From positions 1 to 64,000 of the forward strand of contig NZ_CM017506.1 in assembly GCF_007273535.1 (NCBI RefSeq): a stretch of DNA of 64,000 nt. The letters are read 5' to 3'. The notes beneath the pieces were generated by a model. The model was given only the letters and a program-made list of their open reading frames with translations. It was not told where the DNA came from and made no database searches. Made by a program: the position numbers and the translations under genes. This DNA comes from Niallia circulans. Its GTDB lineage: Bacteria > Bacillota > Bacilli > Bacillales > Cytobacillaceae. Positions 41,814-50,398 of this stretch are shown piece after piece; position 1 is the stretch's first letter; the number at the start of each line of letters is the position of its first letter.

Positions 41814-42965
41814 TTATTTAGTATATAAAGCTTTTGCTAAGTAGAAAGTTCCACGAGAGTTCATATTCGTTGCAAATTCTTTAGGAATCCACACTACTCT
41901 AAAATGGTTACTTTCAGCAAAACTCATTAATTCTTCACGTAAATCATCTTTAAATGTTACGCTTCCACCACCATGAACAAATGCATAATCAACATCCGAT
42001 GACGCTAACTCTTGATAAGCTAATTGTATTTCTTCTAGAAGAGATTGAGCTTGTCCATATGTTGCTTCTTTCATCAAATCTCTTGCAATCTCACCCTTTT
42101 CGTTATCACGTTCAAGCCAATCTTGCAGCTGCTGTCTTGTGAATTTGTCGCTAATATTTATTTGCTCTCGCAAAAGTCTAATTGCTAAATCCGACGCATG
42201 ACCTACTCCAAGTCTTTTCCCCTTACTTAATCCTTGTACTGGATTAACTCCTTCAATAACAGTTAATTCAGAGGTTCCGTCTCCTATATCTGTATGAAGA
42301 GATTTAGCCTTTGTAAAGTCAGATGGCTTTTTATTTTCTTTGTAGGTTTCATTATAATCTTTCAATATATCTTCATCACTATTTAAAAAGGCTAACATAG
42401 ATGTTTTTCCTTCTTCAGTAACTTTACAGTCAGTGAATTTTATAGAAACTAACACCTGGCTATCACCGATGTATAAAGTAACTATATGTTTATTTTTAAA
42501 TCTATCTTCCAAAATTTTAGCATTTTGTCGAGTGTATTCAGACGAAGGAATAGCTGTTGCTGATTGTATTTCCATAGATAAGCTTTCTGGTAACTCTCCA
42601 TTTTTCTCATATTCTTCTTTTACTCCAATAGCTGCAATTAAAGCTAATGAAGTAATAATTGGTAGATCATGTGTAGACTTACCACCTAAGCTAATCATCA
42701 TGTTTGTTTTGATTCCATCGTGTTGCATTGCTTTCTTACCTACATAGTAATCTCCATTTCTTTTTATTGATGGAGAAGAAATATTAACAACAAGATTGTC
42801 TAATAGGTTGTCCATTATTTGATTAACAGGCTGATCATTTGATTCTGGTGTTCTAGGTAAATAAGAGATAACTGAAGGCTGTCTTACAGAAGTCTCTTTT
42901 CCTTTTACTTCATATGTAATTTCAGTTTTAGCATTCCCTATATCCTTACCAACGATCAATTTCAT
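41814..42965 (-). CDS. parM: ParM/Alp-type actin-like partition ATPase
   Basis: This 383-residue actin-like protein polymerises to push plasmid copies apart. ATP-binding signatures are KLIVGKDIGNAKTE at the N-terminus, TDIGDGTSELTVIEG near residue 225 and FVHGGGSVTFKD near residue 330. It has a ribosome site (GAGGTG). The gene is divergent from parA, and the AT-rich intergenic region carries repeated TTTTTATATA motifs that suit a ParR-bound centromere. Confidence 0.88.
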   Translation of the reverse strand: MKLIVGKDIGNAKTEITYEVKGKETSVRQPSVISYLPRTPESNDQPVNQIMDNLLDNLVVNISSPSIKRNGDYYVGKKAMQHDGIKTNMMISLGGKSTHDLPIITSLALIAAIGVKEEYEKNGELPESLSMEIQSATAIPSSEYTRQNAKILEDRFKNKHIVTLYIGDSQVLVSIKFTDCKVTEEGKTSMLAFLNSDEDILKDYNETYKENKKPSDFTKAKSLHTDIGDGTSELTVIEGVNPVQGLSKGKRLGVGHASDLAIRLLREQINISDKFTRQQLQDWLERDNEKGEIARDLMKEATYGQAQSLLEEIQLAYQELASSDVDYAFVHGGGSVTFKDDLREELMSFAESNHFRVVWIPKEFATNMNSRGTFYLAKALYTK

Positions 42966-43038
42966 ATTCCGTTCACCTCATATATTGTTTTATTAACCTT
43001 ATATATATAATAACCTATTTTTATTAAAAAGTAAATAA

Positions 43039-43131
43039 TTTTTATATACTTTTTATATAATTTTTTAATACAAAATATATAAAAATTCGACAAACTATTT
43101 ATCTAAGTTCTTTTTATATATTTTTTATATA
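43039..43131. repeat. TTTTTATATA repeats, candidate parC centromere
   Basis: The decamer occurs at 43039, 43050, 43111 and 43122, in pairs 11 bases apart, and once in inverse orientation at 43076. It lies directly upstream of parM. A second pair of repeats (ATATTCTTTTAAT with ATATAAATACAATAT) follows at 43138 and 43201. Confidence 0.6.
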
Positions 43132-43290
43132 ACAGTTATATTCTTTTAATTAAGGACTAGCTATATAAATACAATATACAATATCAAATTATATAACTAA
43201 TATATTCTTTTAATATAAATACAATATATTTTCTATATATAAAAACATTAAAGGGAAGATTTCAAAATGAAAATTGTAGAACTTTGTTAC

Positions 43291-43330
43291 CTTTTATCAA
43301 TCTATGTTTACAAGATAGGTTTGATAAAAG
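43291..43330. repeat. 10-bp-arm inverted repeat upstream of parA
   Basis: CTTTTATCAA and TTGATAAAAG are exact complements, with an inner CTAT/ATAG pair. It lies before the parA promoter region and may be an attenuator or a binding site. Confidence 0.6.
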
Positions 43331-43349
43331 TATACTAATAGGAAAGAAC

Positions 43350-43376
43350 GCATACTTGTATGCATGCATGTTCGTA
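43350..43376. repeat. GCATAC-type repeats upstream of parA
   Basis: GCATACTTG is followed by overlapping GCATGC palindromes. The same hexamer motif occurs in tandem after the partner gene (44607 and 44699). Confidence 0.55.
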
Positions 43377-43427
43377 TAATTGTATATATGTATTCAAATA
43401 TAGAAATTACATAAAAGGAGGATATAT

Positions 43428-44267
43428 ATGCGAGCGAAAACCATTACCTTTGCTAATTTCAAAGGTGGAACTGGAAAAACTACTAACTGTACTATGATTG
43501 GTTATATTTTAGCGAAAAAAGGCTATCGAGTTCTTGTACTTGATCAAGATCCTCAGGCAAACGCAACTGATCTATATCTAAAAACAAAAGCTAGATTAAA
43601 TCCTGAATCAAAAGTAGAAATCGACAAGACACTTATGGCAGCTGTAGCAGAAGAAAATCTACAACAGGTAATTACCGAAATTACAGATAACCTTTATTTA
43701 TTGCCTAGTTATGCTGATTATTCAACATTACCCTTGTTCTTAGAGAAAAAGCACCCTGATAGCCTGGTAGATAGAACGAAATCAATAGCTTATCTATTAG
43801 AACCACTTAAGCAAGAATTTGACTTCATTTTAATTGATGTTCCACCAACACTATCTATATATACGGATACAGCTCTAATGGCTAGTGATTATACTGTGAT
43901 TGTTTTACAAACACAGGAGAGGTCCTTGGTTGGAGCTGAATCTTATATAAAATACCTACAGGAATTAATTGATAATTATAATGCTCAATTTGATATATTA
44001 GGAATTCTTCCAGTACTTTTAAAGAACAATGCTGCTGTAGATATGAATACTCTGGAAAATGCTAAAGAGAAGTTTGGAGAAAAAAATATATTTAAAACAA
44101 TAGTTAAAAATATGGAGAGACTAAAAAGGTACGACATGATAGGTATTGTTGATCCAGATAAAGATATAAAAGCAGATATTCATGATAAGAGAATTATAGA
44201 ATTGTATGAAGAAGTGACCGAAGAATTTTTAAAACGAATTGAGAAGGAGACAGAATTATATGTCTGA
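43428..44267 (+). CDS. parA: ParA-family partition ATPase
   Basis: This 279-residue Walker-type ATPase shows the deviant Walker A motif FKGGTGKTTN at the N-terminus, the DQDPQAN A' motif, and IDVPPTLSIYTDTAL as Walker B. It is short, without an N-terminal HTH, as in type Ib ParA proteins. It has an excellent ribosome site (AAAGGAGG). The small RHH gene overlaps its end by eight bases, and repeated GCATAC sites flank the pair. Confidence 0.9.
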   Translation: MRAKTITFANFKGGTGKTTNCTMIGYILAKKGYRVLVLDQDPQANATDLYLKTKARLNPESKVEIDKTLMAAVAEENLQQVITEITDNLYLLPSYADYSTLPLFLEKKHPDSLVDRTKSIAYLLEPLKQEFDFILIDVPPTLSIYTDTALMASDYTVIVLQTQERSLVGAESYIKYLQELIDNYNAQFDILGILPVLLKNNAAVDMNTLENAKEKFGEKNIFKTIVKNMERLKRYDMIGIVDPDKDIKADIHDKRIIELYEEVTEEFLKRIEKETELYV

Positions 44268-44571
44268 TTTACTTAATAAAAATAAAAAGATAGATAGAAT
44301 TGAAAATCAGCCTCCAAAGGGGACTTTCAACCCTAATAACATATTTGTTCCTGAGCAAAATAAAAAAGATGAAATTATAAAAGAAAAGACTACTTCAATA
44401 AGATTAACGACAAAGAATAGAGATAAATTAAAAGCCCTTATGTCGTTATTAGAAAAGGACTCCATTGATCAAGTTTTAGATGTAGTGTTAACTCAACATG
44501 AAACTACTTTGTCCAAAGATAAAAAGAAAGATTACGACACTCTTTTAAAAATTTATTCCAAAAAAAAATAA
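44260..44571 (+). CDS. RHH-type partition partner of ParA
   Basis: The protein of about 103 residues starts at the ATG at 44260 behind GAAGGAG. The N-terminal half is polar (NPNNIFVPEQNKKD), and the second half has TTSIRLTTKNRDKLKALMSL with EKDSIDQVLDVVLTQHE, a ribbon-helix-helix pattern. It overlaps parA by eight bases and is probably the ParB-like centromere-binding protein that recognises the GCATAC repeats. Confidence 0.75.
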   Translation: MSDLLNKNKKIDRIENQPPKGTFNPNNIFVPEQNKKDEIIKEKTTSIRLTTKNRDKLKALMSLLEKDSIDQVLDVVLTQHETTLSKDKKKDYDTLLKIYSKKK

Positions 44572-44606
44572 ATTTTTAAATAAATTTCAACCACAAACAT
44601 ATACAT

Positions 44607-44714
44607 GCATACTTGCATACTTGCATACATGTATGTAAAATAGATATATAAAACCCTTGCTATATCAATACATGCAAGGGTTTTATATAAGTATACACGC
44701 ATACATGCATACAT
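44607..44714. repeat. 8-bp tandem repeats flanking the par terminator
   Basis: GCATACTT, GCATACTT and GCATACAT follow directly at 44607, 44615 and 44623. GCATACAT occurs twice more at 44699 and 44707. They are candidate ParB-binding sites. The terminator AAAACCCTTGC/GCAAGGGTTTT (44650-44684) lies between the two groups. Confidence 0.65.
44650..44684 (+). terminator. terminator of the parA operon
   Basis: AAAACCCTTGC and GCAAGGGTTTT around 13 bases. Confidence 0.8.
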
Positions 44715-44830
44715 ATATACTAAAAAATACACCCATAAACTGCGGTGTATATACACTTCTAGCCTAAGTTCGCATATTGCAACGGCTGGTTATTATTGCT
44801 ATACTAATCACAAATAAATCGAACGACAAT

Positions 44831-44948
44831 AAAAAAGACCCCCGCCATCTAAGTAGTGTCCCCACACTCTTAGACGGTTTCCCCTAATACCACTAGGGAA
44901 AACACTGACAGGAAGTCGTTTTTGACATCATTTTTTTAAAACTTATAT
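44831..44948 (-). ncRNA. probable antisense (countertranscript) RNA of the rep leader
   Basis: On the minus strand, TTGACT (44978-44983), a 17-base spacer and TAAAAT (44955-44960) form a good promoter. About 118 bases later a stem of CCGTCTAAG and CTTAGATGGCGG with T run (44877 down to 44831) forms a terminator. The RNA would also contain a CCCTAGTGG...TTAGGGG hairpin. It is complementary to the leader of the rep gene, as in Inc18-type plasmids. Confidence 0.65.
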
Positions 44949-45031
44949 ATCAGTATTTTAACTGAATATAAGAAGAAAGTCAAAGCTATTTCCCGTTTTT
45001 CAGTCTATTTTGTGTGCCATTTTCTGACATA

Positions 45032-45079
45032 AAAAGACGATGTTTTCCTTTTATACATAAGGGAACATCGTCTTTTTTG
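45032..45079 (+). terminator. attenuator terminator in the rep leader
   Basis: AAAAGACGATGTTTTCCTT and AAGGGAACATCGTCTTTT form an intrinsic terminator with T run ending about 24 bases before the rep start, so it can only regulate rep. Confidence 0.8.
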
Positions 45080-45102
45080 TTGTACTAAAAGGAGCAAAGA
45101 AA

Positions 45103-46299
45103 ATGTCAGTGTTAACACAACCAGTTAAACCTCAAAACTTCACCATCGAAGGCATTAAATTTTTCAAGAAACACTTAGAAAAAATTGAATTGGATTCACA
45201 GGTGACAGACCATCCAATAACAACATCTGAAATCTCTTTGTACATGATACTTCACCTATATACTGATGAAATGGGAGAAATCCGTTCTTTTACAAAAGAT
45301 CCAAATGTAAGTGATCGTAAACTTCTTTGTATCTCTAACATTGCTTCTGAGCATTCTCTTACATATGAAACAGTAAAGAAGGCTTTTGATAGATTGATAG
45401 AAAGAAAATATATCCAAGAAGTATATACAGAATTTGGGATACATTATGAAATTGTTGATTTTGCTAAGTATAATCAGTTAATCGCTAGTAAAAATCCTGA
45501 GAAATCAACATATTTCCATATCCCATTAGCCCTATTCAAGGAGAAAGTTTTCGGTCAACTAATAAAACAACGTTATCACAAAGGACCAATCCTTTTACTT
45601 AAGTTGTGTGAATTTTTCCAAAGGCAAATTGGGACTAACCGTAGATTGGTTGAAGATGTAGAGCTTGTTAAAGGTGATAGAACTATGTCTTATCTAAAAA
45701 AGACTTTAAACACAACAGCAAAAAGAGTAAGGAATTTCTTATCTATAATCAATAATGTATTTTCTTTTATTCCAGTAGATAAAACGCTTAAAACTCCATC
45801 TAAAGATCGTATGAACAGAAGAAGAGAATTTGTACAAGTGTGTATAGAAAAGTTCAATTTCACTCTAAACAGCGCATGTTATAAGAAAATTGATGAAAAA
45901 AGTCAAAGGAAGACATTTGCTACTTGGAAAAAGGAAATGTCAGCTAGAATTAAAAACGCTAAAATTCCTTTGAAATTCAGAGATAAAATAGACATAGAAA
46001 AATCTATAAGTAGAATGGTCAACTATTCTGTTCATTTTGAAGTTGTTAACTTATCTAAAGATATGTTAGGCTTCACTATTTCGTCAGTTGCAGACACGCT
46101 GGAGGAACTACATATTAAAGGGCAATTAAAATCTATTAAATCTATTGGTAGATTTGCAAACAGTCAATTTACAAAAGCATTGTTCAATTTTAAAGAAAAA
46201 TATATGGACGAGTCTGACGTTATTGAGATAGGCCATGCTTACAATAAAACATATGGTACCTACCCTGACTTTTTAACACCACAGAACACTAATAAGTAA
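45103..46299 (+). CDS. plasmid replication initiator protein
   Basis: This 398-residue protein is not clearly assigned to a named Rep family. It has winged-helix-like segments (SEISLYMILHLYTDEMGEIR, then ASEHSLTYETVKKAFDRLIE) and a basic middle (TTAKRVRNFLSIINN, DRMNRRREFVQ). The role as initiator follows from its position: a leader with antisense RNA and attenuator, and 30-bp iterons directly downstream. It has a strong ribosome site (AAAGGAG). Confidence 0.7.
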   Translation: MSVLTQPVKPQNFTIEGIKFFKKHLEKIELDSQVTDHPITTSEISLYMILHLYTDEMGEIRSFTKDPNVSDRKLLCISNIASEHSLTYETVKKAFDRLIERKYIQEVYTEFGIHYEIVDFAKYNQLIASKNPEKSTYFHIPLALFKEKVFGQLIKQRYHKGPILLLKLCEFFQRQIGTNRRLVEDVELVKGDRTMSYLKKTLNTTAKRVRNFLSIINNVFSFIPVDKTLKTPSKDRMNRRREFVQVCIEKFNFTLNSACYKKIDEKSQRKTFATWKKEMSARIKNAKIPLKFRDKIDIEKSISRMVNYSVHFEVVNLSKDMLGFTISSVADTLEELHIKGQLKSIKSIGRFANSQFTKALFNFKEKYMDESDVIEIGHAYNKTYGTYPDFLTPQNTNK

Positions 46300-46364
46300 T
46301 TTTAAAAAATCGAATAACTACCTGTAGCCTTTTCAAAATTTTCAAATAGGGAGGGCTTTTTGTC

Positions 46365-46511
46365 ATGCAATTTAATAAGAATCATTTATATTTTCCTTTA
46401 ATAGAATATAAGAATACAGGTTTCAATAACCAGGTATTAAGGCAATTGTATAAAACAAGGGGAAAGTATAGTGAATTTAAACTGTATTTCAAAACATCTA
46501 AAATTCATTAA
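46365..46511 (+). CDS. 48-residue peptide overlapping the first iterons
   Basis: The frame starts at an ATG behind GGGAGGG (MQFNKNHLYFPLIEYKNTGF) and is basic. It overlaps the first iteron and is unrecognised. It may be an accessory replication peptide or fortuitous. Confidence 0.4.
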   Translation: MQFNKNHLYFPLIEYKNTGFNNQVLRQLYKTRGKYSEFKLYFKTSKIH

Positions 46512-46625
46512 CTGTATTTCTAGTTATCTGAAATTTAGAGTATTGTATTTCAGAATATGTGTGAACTGAATATTGTATTTCAAATTATGTGTGAACTGTG
46601 AATATAGTATTTTAATAGAAATAAT
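46481..46625. repeat. 30-bp iterons, probable origin of replication
   Basis: TGTATTTC occurs at 46483, 46513, 46544 and 46574 with spacing 30, 31 and 30, and a degenerate copy at about 46605. The units share ACTGTATTTC or ATTGTATTTC and a later TATNTG. Regular three-turn spacing directly after the initiator gene fits an iteron-controlled oriV. Confidence 0.8.
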
Positions 46626-46671
46626 AAAAGGCTGAAACCCTTGGTGTATATAGGTTTCAGCCTTTTATTAT
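46621..46671. terminator. bidirectional terminator after the iterons
   Basis: ATAATAAAAGGCTGAAACC and GGTTTCAGCCTTTTATTAT are exact complements around 13 bases. Confidence 0.85.
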
Positions 46672-46796
46672 TTTCCCCTTATATTTATTTGTTTTTTTTA
46701 TTATTAATTGAATTTCTTATTATTATTGATTCTTTATATATTATTGTTCCTTAAACGTTTGTGTTTACAAATAAATATAAATATATATCTTACTTG

Positions 46797-47144
46797 TTAT
46801 AAATTTTCTTTATGTCTCTCCAAAAAAATAGCGTATAACCTAACCTGATTCAAATAGTTTTTCCTTTGACTTGAAGATAACCTATTAGACGATTTTATAA
46901 TCTGGTTAATAACCTGCTGCTCTAAATCAGCATGTTCAAAATCATTATCTATATCTAATAAGAAATCCACCCTAGCATTAAAAAACTTACAGTAGTTAAT
47001 TATTACTTCTAAACTTGGCAATACTTGATCATTTTCATATGTACTGATTTGGTGCCTTGTTAGATGCAGCTGGCTAGCAAGTTCGGTCTGCGTTAAACGT
47101 CTTCCTTTTCTTAATTCTCTTAAACGATCGCCTAATGTTTTCAT
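46797..47144 (-). CDS. Xre-family helix-turn-helix regulator
   Basis: This 115-residue protein has the HTH GDRLRELRKGRRLTQTELAS followed by QLHLTRHQISTYENDQVLPS. The C-terminal part is helical. No clear ribosome site precedes the ATG, so translation may be weak. It is divergent from the two-component system operon. Confidence 0.85.
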   Translation of the reverse strand: MKTLGDRLRELRKGRRLTQTELASQLHLTRHQISTYENDQVLPSLEVIINYCKFFNARVDFLLDIDNDFEHADLEQQVINQIIKSSNRLSSSQRKNYLNQVRLYAIFLERHKENL

Positions 47145-47354
47145 AAAACTAGTATATAATTTTTACAGTTTTTTTTTACATGATGCTTATAACATCTACA
47201 TTTTTATTTAAATATGAGCTTAATATAAGCATTTATCTATAAAAAAGGAATAGATATTCTTATTTCTGATGGTATAATATACACGGGTAATTATTCCTAT
47301 AATTGAGTTATTTTAGTAATGATTATTCGGTAATTTCATAAAGGAGGATACACC

Positions 47355-47786
47355 ATGTTTTCAAATAAAAAGAGTTACGAAGCTATAAAAGTAAATCAAG
47401 TACTAACTATCGAAAAACAAATAAATTCTTACTCGAAGTTAGCCGAGATTTATCATGATCGAATATTGGTTATAGGACAACATATGTTTACACTTCCACT
47501 TTCTTATCACAGAAAAAAGACTCCAGCTCACTCCTATTTAAGTTCTGTAAAGAATTTTATACAAACTAATCCAATTACCACTGCTAAGGATTCACTAGCC
47601 TTGAAACAGTTTATTTACATTGATATTTGGGTCCTAAACAATCTCAACTATTACAGTGCTGCCTTTATAAATGATTCAAGCAAAAAAATACAAACGTATT
47701 CTATATGGAATAATCCCACTAACAACAAGAATAATGAAACTAAAGAAAAACCTGATCAGCGTAAGCTAAGTGGTGTAATGAGATGA
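47355..47786 (+). CDS. hypothetical protein of the two-component operon
   Basis: This 143-residue protein is not recognised (SYEAIKVNQVLTIEKQINSY, VIGQHMFTLPLSYHRKKTPA). No signal peptide is seen. It overlaps the histidine kinase gene by four bases (ATGA), and has a strong ribosome site (AAAGGAGG). The coupling suggests it is part of the signalling unit. Confidence 0.6.
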   Translation: MFSNKKSYEAIKVNQVLTIEKQINSYSKLAEIYHDRILVIGQHMFTLPLSYHRKKTPAHSYLSSVKNFIQTNPITTAKDSLALKQFIYIDIWVLNNLNYYSAAFINDSSKKIQTYSIWNNPTNNKNNETKEKPDQRKLSGVMR

Positions 47787-49159
47787 TTTCCTTTGTTTTA
47801 TTATCCTGGCTTATGGCCTTCATCTTATTGCTTGTAAATATAAAACAGGATAAAACAAGGTGGGGGAGCTATATAGGATTTTGTGAAGGATTTGGAGGCT
47901 TAGGGATTGTTCTAGGAAAGGGAGCAGATCGTCCAGAATGGTTAATCATAATGGATAGTATTTCAACATCTATCGGTCACTTTTGGACACCTTATATCAT
48001 TTTGATATTCGGATTGTTATATTCGGATGCGATTAAAAGTAAGAAAATGAAATTTGTTTCGAAAATCATATTAGTTATACCAACTATACTTGCATATACT
48101 CCAATATTTTCATTTTCTTTATATCCAGTATTCGAGACGAACTTTCCACTTATTGCAATTTGGATTATTCCTTATATATTAATAACTTGCGTCCTATTAA
48201 CATTCGCTGCCTTTAGAGAGAAAAGGAAAACCATTAAAAATCATAAAATTATTACATGTATTATTGTTATTCCTTTATTTATTTTTGTAATGCTTACTAA
48301 TGTAATTCTTCCAGCATTTGGTGTTAGGGGGGGGTGGCAGCTAAATCCTTTGATTATGATTACTGAGTTTCTATTTTTTATTTATTTTGGCAGCAGGTAC
48401 GGTTTTTTAGGAGTGAAAATAAAGTTTGAAAAACAAAGGTTAAGTTCCACTATGCAAGCTGTAACCTCAGGAACAACCTTACTAAATCATACAATCAAAA
48501 ATGAAATAGGTAAGATTGATTTATTAACAAATGAATTAAAAGAAAATGTTTCAAAGGATGCTATAGAAAACGTTGATCTAATATTAAAGTCCACAAATCA
48601 TATGATGGAGTTAACTAGCCGAATACAAGGAAAGCTAGACATAATGCAACTTAAAGAATCTAAGTTCCTAATAAGCCATTTAATTCAATCATCTATAGAT
48701 TTAATGAAACCTCATCTTTTTTGCGTGAAAGTGATAAAAAATCTGGAAGCTGATTTTGAAGTTTATGGTGATTTTATTCATCTTGAAGAAACATGTTTAA
48801 ATATCATGAAAAATGCCATTGAAGCTATGAATAAGAATGGAACAATGTTAATAAAAGTTTATCAATATAAAAAAAATCTCTGTATTGAATTTTCAGATGA
48901 TGGCAAAGGAATCGAGAAAGAGAATCTTACTAAGATAATAGAACCTTTCTACAGTACAAAAAAAGAAGTGGGAAACTATGGTCTTGGTTTAACCTATTGC
49001 TATAACGTCCTGGCTAAACATGGGGGAGATATAGAGATAGAAAGCCAACTTAATTTAGGTACAACCATAAAATTATTACTACCTAAAAAGAGAATTTTAA
49101 AAATATGGCCTAAAAAGAATTCAATAAATAAATTATCAGGGGAAATAACTTATGGATAA
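47783..49159 (+). CDS. sensor histidine kinase with multi-span membrane domain
   Basis: This 458-residue protein has about seven membrane segments in residues 1-215. The H-box is LLNHTIKNEIGK near residue 236. The ATPase domain shows NIMKNAIEAM (N-box), DDGKGIEKEN (G1) and NYGLGLTYC (G2). No extracellular sensor domain is evident. It overlaps the response regulator by eight bases. The ligand is unknown; the kinase may respond to a membrane signal or peptide. Confidence 0.85.
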   Translation: MISFVLLSWLMAFILLLVNIKQDKTRWGSYIGFCEGFGGLGIVLGKGADRPEWLIIMDSISTSIGHFWTPYIILIFGLLYSDAIKSKKMKFVSKIILVIPTILAYTPIFSFSLYPVFETNFPLIAIWIIPYILITCVLLTFAAFREKRKTIKNHKIITCIIVIPLFIFVMLTNVILPAFGVRGGWQLNPLIMITEFLFFIYFGSRYGFLGVKIKFEKQRLSSTMQAVTSGTTLLNHTIKNEIGKIDLLTNELKENVSKDAIENVDLILKSTNHMMELTSRIQGKLDIMQLKESKFLISHLIQSSIDLMKPHLFCVKVIKNLEADFEVYGDFIHLEETCLNIMKNAIEAMNKNGTMLIKVYQYKKNLCIEFSDDGKGIEKENLTKIIEPFYSTKKEVGNYGLGLTYCYNVLAKHGGDIEIESQLNLGTTIKLLLPKKRILKIWPKKNSINKLSGEITYG

Positions 49160-49739
49160 AATACAATTAATGTTAGTAGAAGATGATCCTGTTTGGATGA
49201 AGGGTATAGCGAATTATATCGAGGCTGAAGAAGACTTAACTGTTAATAAAAAAGCATACTCTAAAGAAGAAGCTTTAAATATAGATTGCTCTAATATAGA
49301 TGTTGCTCTTTTAGATATTTCTTTATCTAAAAAAGAAGATTTTAGTGGTTTAGAAGTAGTTAAGCATTTGAAGGAAAAAGGAATAGATAAAGTTATCATG
49401 CTAACTTCATGGGAAGATCCAGCTGTAATTTTGAAGGCTTTTGATAATGGAGCGATTAATTTTATAAGTAAAAGTTCCTATAAAGAGATTCCTAACGTAA
49501 TTAGAGAAGCCCATTTAAATAAAGTGAATATAAGACCAGATATATTTAATGTCATTATGAATGAATTAAAGCTAGAGCGTAAAACAAGAGTGCTAACGCC
49601 AATAGAAAGTGAAGTCTATAGGCTGAAAATAAAAGGATTTACACGTAGTCAAATAGCGCAAAAATTAGTTAAATCCACAGAAACAATTAAGAAGCAATTA
49701 CAAATTATTAAGAAGAAACTTAATGATTCTGTCTCATGA
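49152..49739 (+). CDS. NarL/LuxR-type response regulator
   Basis: This 195-residue regulator has the receiver domain MLVEDDPVWMKGI with acidic pair, phospho-acceptor Asp in VALLDISLSKKE near residue 55, the Lys in FISKSSYKE, and a LuxR-type HTH, TPIESEVYRLKIKGFTRSQI and AQKLVKSTETIKKQL. It partners with the kinase at 47783. Its targets are not visible but could include the surface locus downstream. Confidence 0.88.
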   Translation: MDKIQLMLVEDDPVWMKGIANYIEAEEDLTVNKKAYSKEEALNIDCSNIDVALLDISLSKKEDFSGLEVVKHLKEKGIDKVIMLTSWEDPAVILKAFDNGAINFISKSSYKEIPNVIREAHLNKVNIRPDIFNVIMNELKLERKTRVLTPIESEVYRLKIKGFTRSQIAQKLVKSTETIKKQLQIIKKKLNDSVS

Positions 49740-49741
49740 AA

Positions 49742-49771
49742 AAAGGGGGGGTAATATTTTAACCCTCCCCA
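49742..49771 (-). terminator. terminator after the Xre gene at 49805
   Basis: A G-run and C-run stem (GGGGGGGT with ACCCTCCCC) ends in a T run on the minus strand. Confidence 0.6.
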
Positions 49772-49804
49772 AAAAGAACTATATCTAGTAAGATTTTACT
49801 ATAA

Positions 49805-50257
49805 TCACTTATTCGTAATGGAATTAAAGAAAGTAATTATGTATTCGCGTTCTTTATCACTAAGGGTTTCGAATTTTTTTGCGAGAGAATAAATATTATT
49901 TAATGCTGGAGCTATATCTATTTTGAGAAAAGTTAATACAAAAGTAAAAATGAGTTCTATTTCACTCTCTGACATGCGTTCAATTAGATTGAATAGCTGT
50001 GTCTTTTTAGGATCAACAGAATTGATTTCTAAAGATTTTGGGGGTGGGGTATTTGGAAGTACATCATAAAGAGTAATTCCCATAGCCTCACATATCTTTA
50101 TTAATAGTTGTATATTTACTGTTGTTAATCCATTTTCTATTTTACTAATATTACTTTGGGATGTTTCAGACAGTTCTGCAAGCATTGTTGAAGACATATT
50201 AATAGCTTTTCTAAAATTATATATATTTCTCCCTAATTCTTCGTTAAATTCATTCAT
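49805..50257 (-). CDS. Xre-family regulator
   Basis: This 150-residue protein has the HTH LGRNIYNFRKAINMSSTMLA, ELSETSQSNISKIENGLTTV, followed by a helical C-terminal part. The ribosome site is moderate (GAGGGA). It is divergent from a second Xre gene. An inverted pair AATATTCCA and TGGAATATT (about 50330 and 50376) lies in the shared promoter region. Confidence 0.85.
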   Translation of the reverse strand: MNEFNEELGRNIYNFRKAINMSSTMLAELSETSQSNISKIENGLTTVNIQLLIKICEAMGITLYDVLPNTPPPKSLEINSVDPKKTQLFNLIERMSESEIELIFTFVLTFLKIDIAPALNNIYSLAKKFETLSDKEREYIITFFNSITNK

Positions 50258-50356
50258 ATACGTCCCTCACAAATACCTAATTATGATAATAATATCAAAA
50301 AAAATATGTGATTATAATTTGTTCAACGAAATATTCCAAATGAAATAATTTTATTA

Positions 50357-50386
50357 TTGACATAAATATTACAAATGGAATATTAT
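50357..50386 (+). promoter_or_regulatory. sigma-A type promoter of the small Xre gene
   Basis: TTGACA (50357-50362), an 18-base spacer and TATTAT (50381-50386). The promoter covers the ATG at 50375, which therefore cannot be the start codon. Confidence 0.65.
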
Positions 50387-50398
50387 ATACATAAGGAG

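Noticed and set aside
43267..43338. 23-codon frame upstream of parA
   Set aside because: It has a weak ribosome site and mostly consists of the inverted repeat.
44607..44714. CRISPR-like array
   Set aside because: The units are 8 bp and directly adjacent with no spacers; they fit partition sites better.
44553..44756. minus-strand frame rich in Tyr, Met and Cys
   Set aside because: It reads through the GCATAC repeats and the par terminator.
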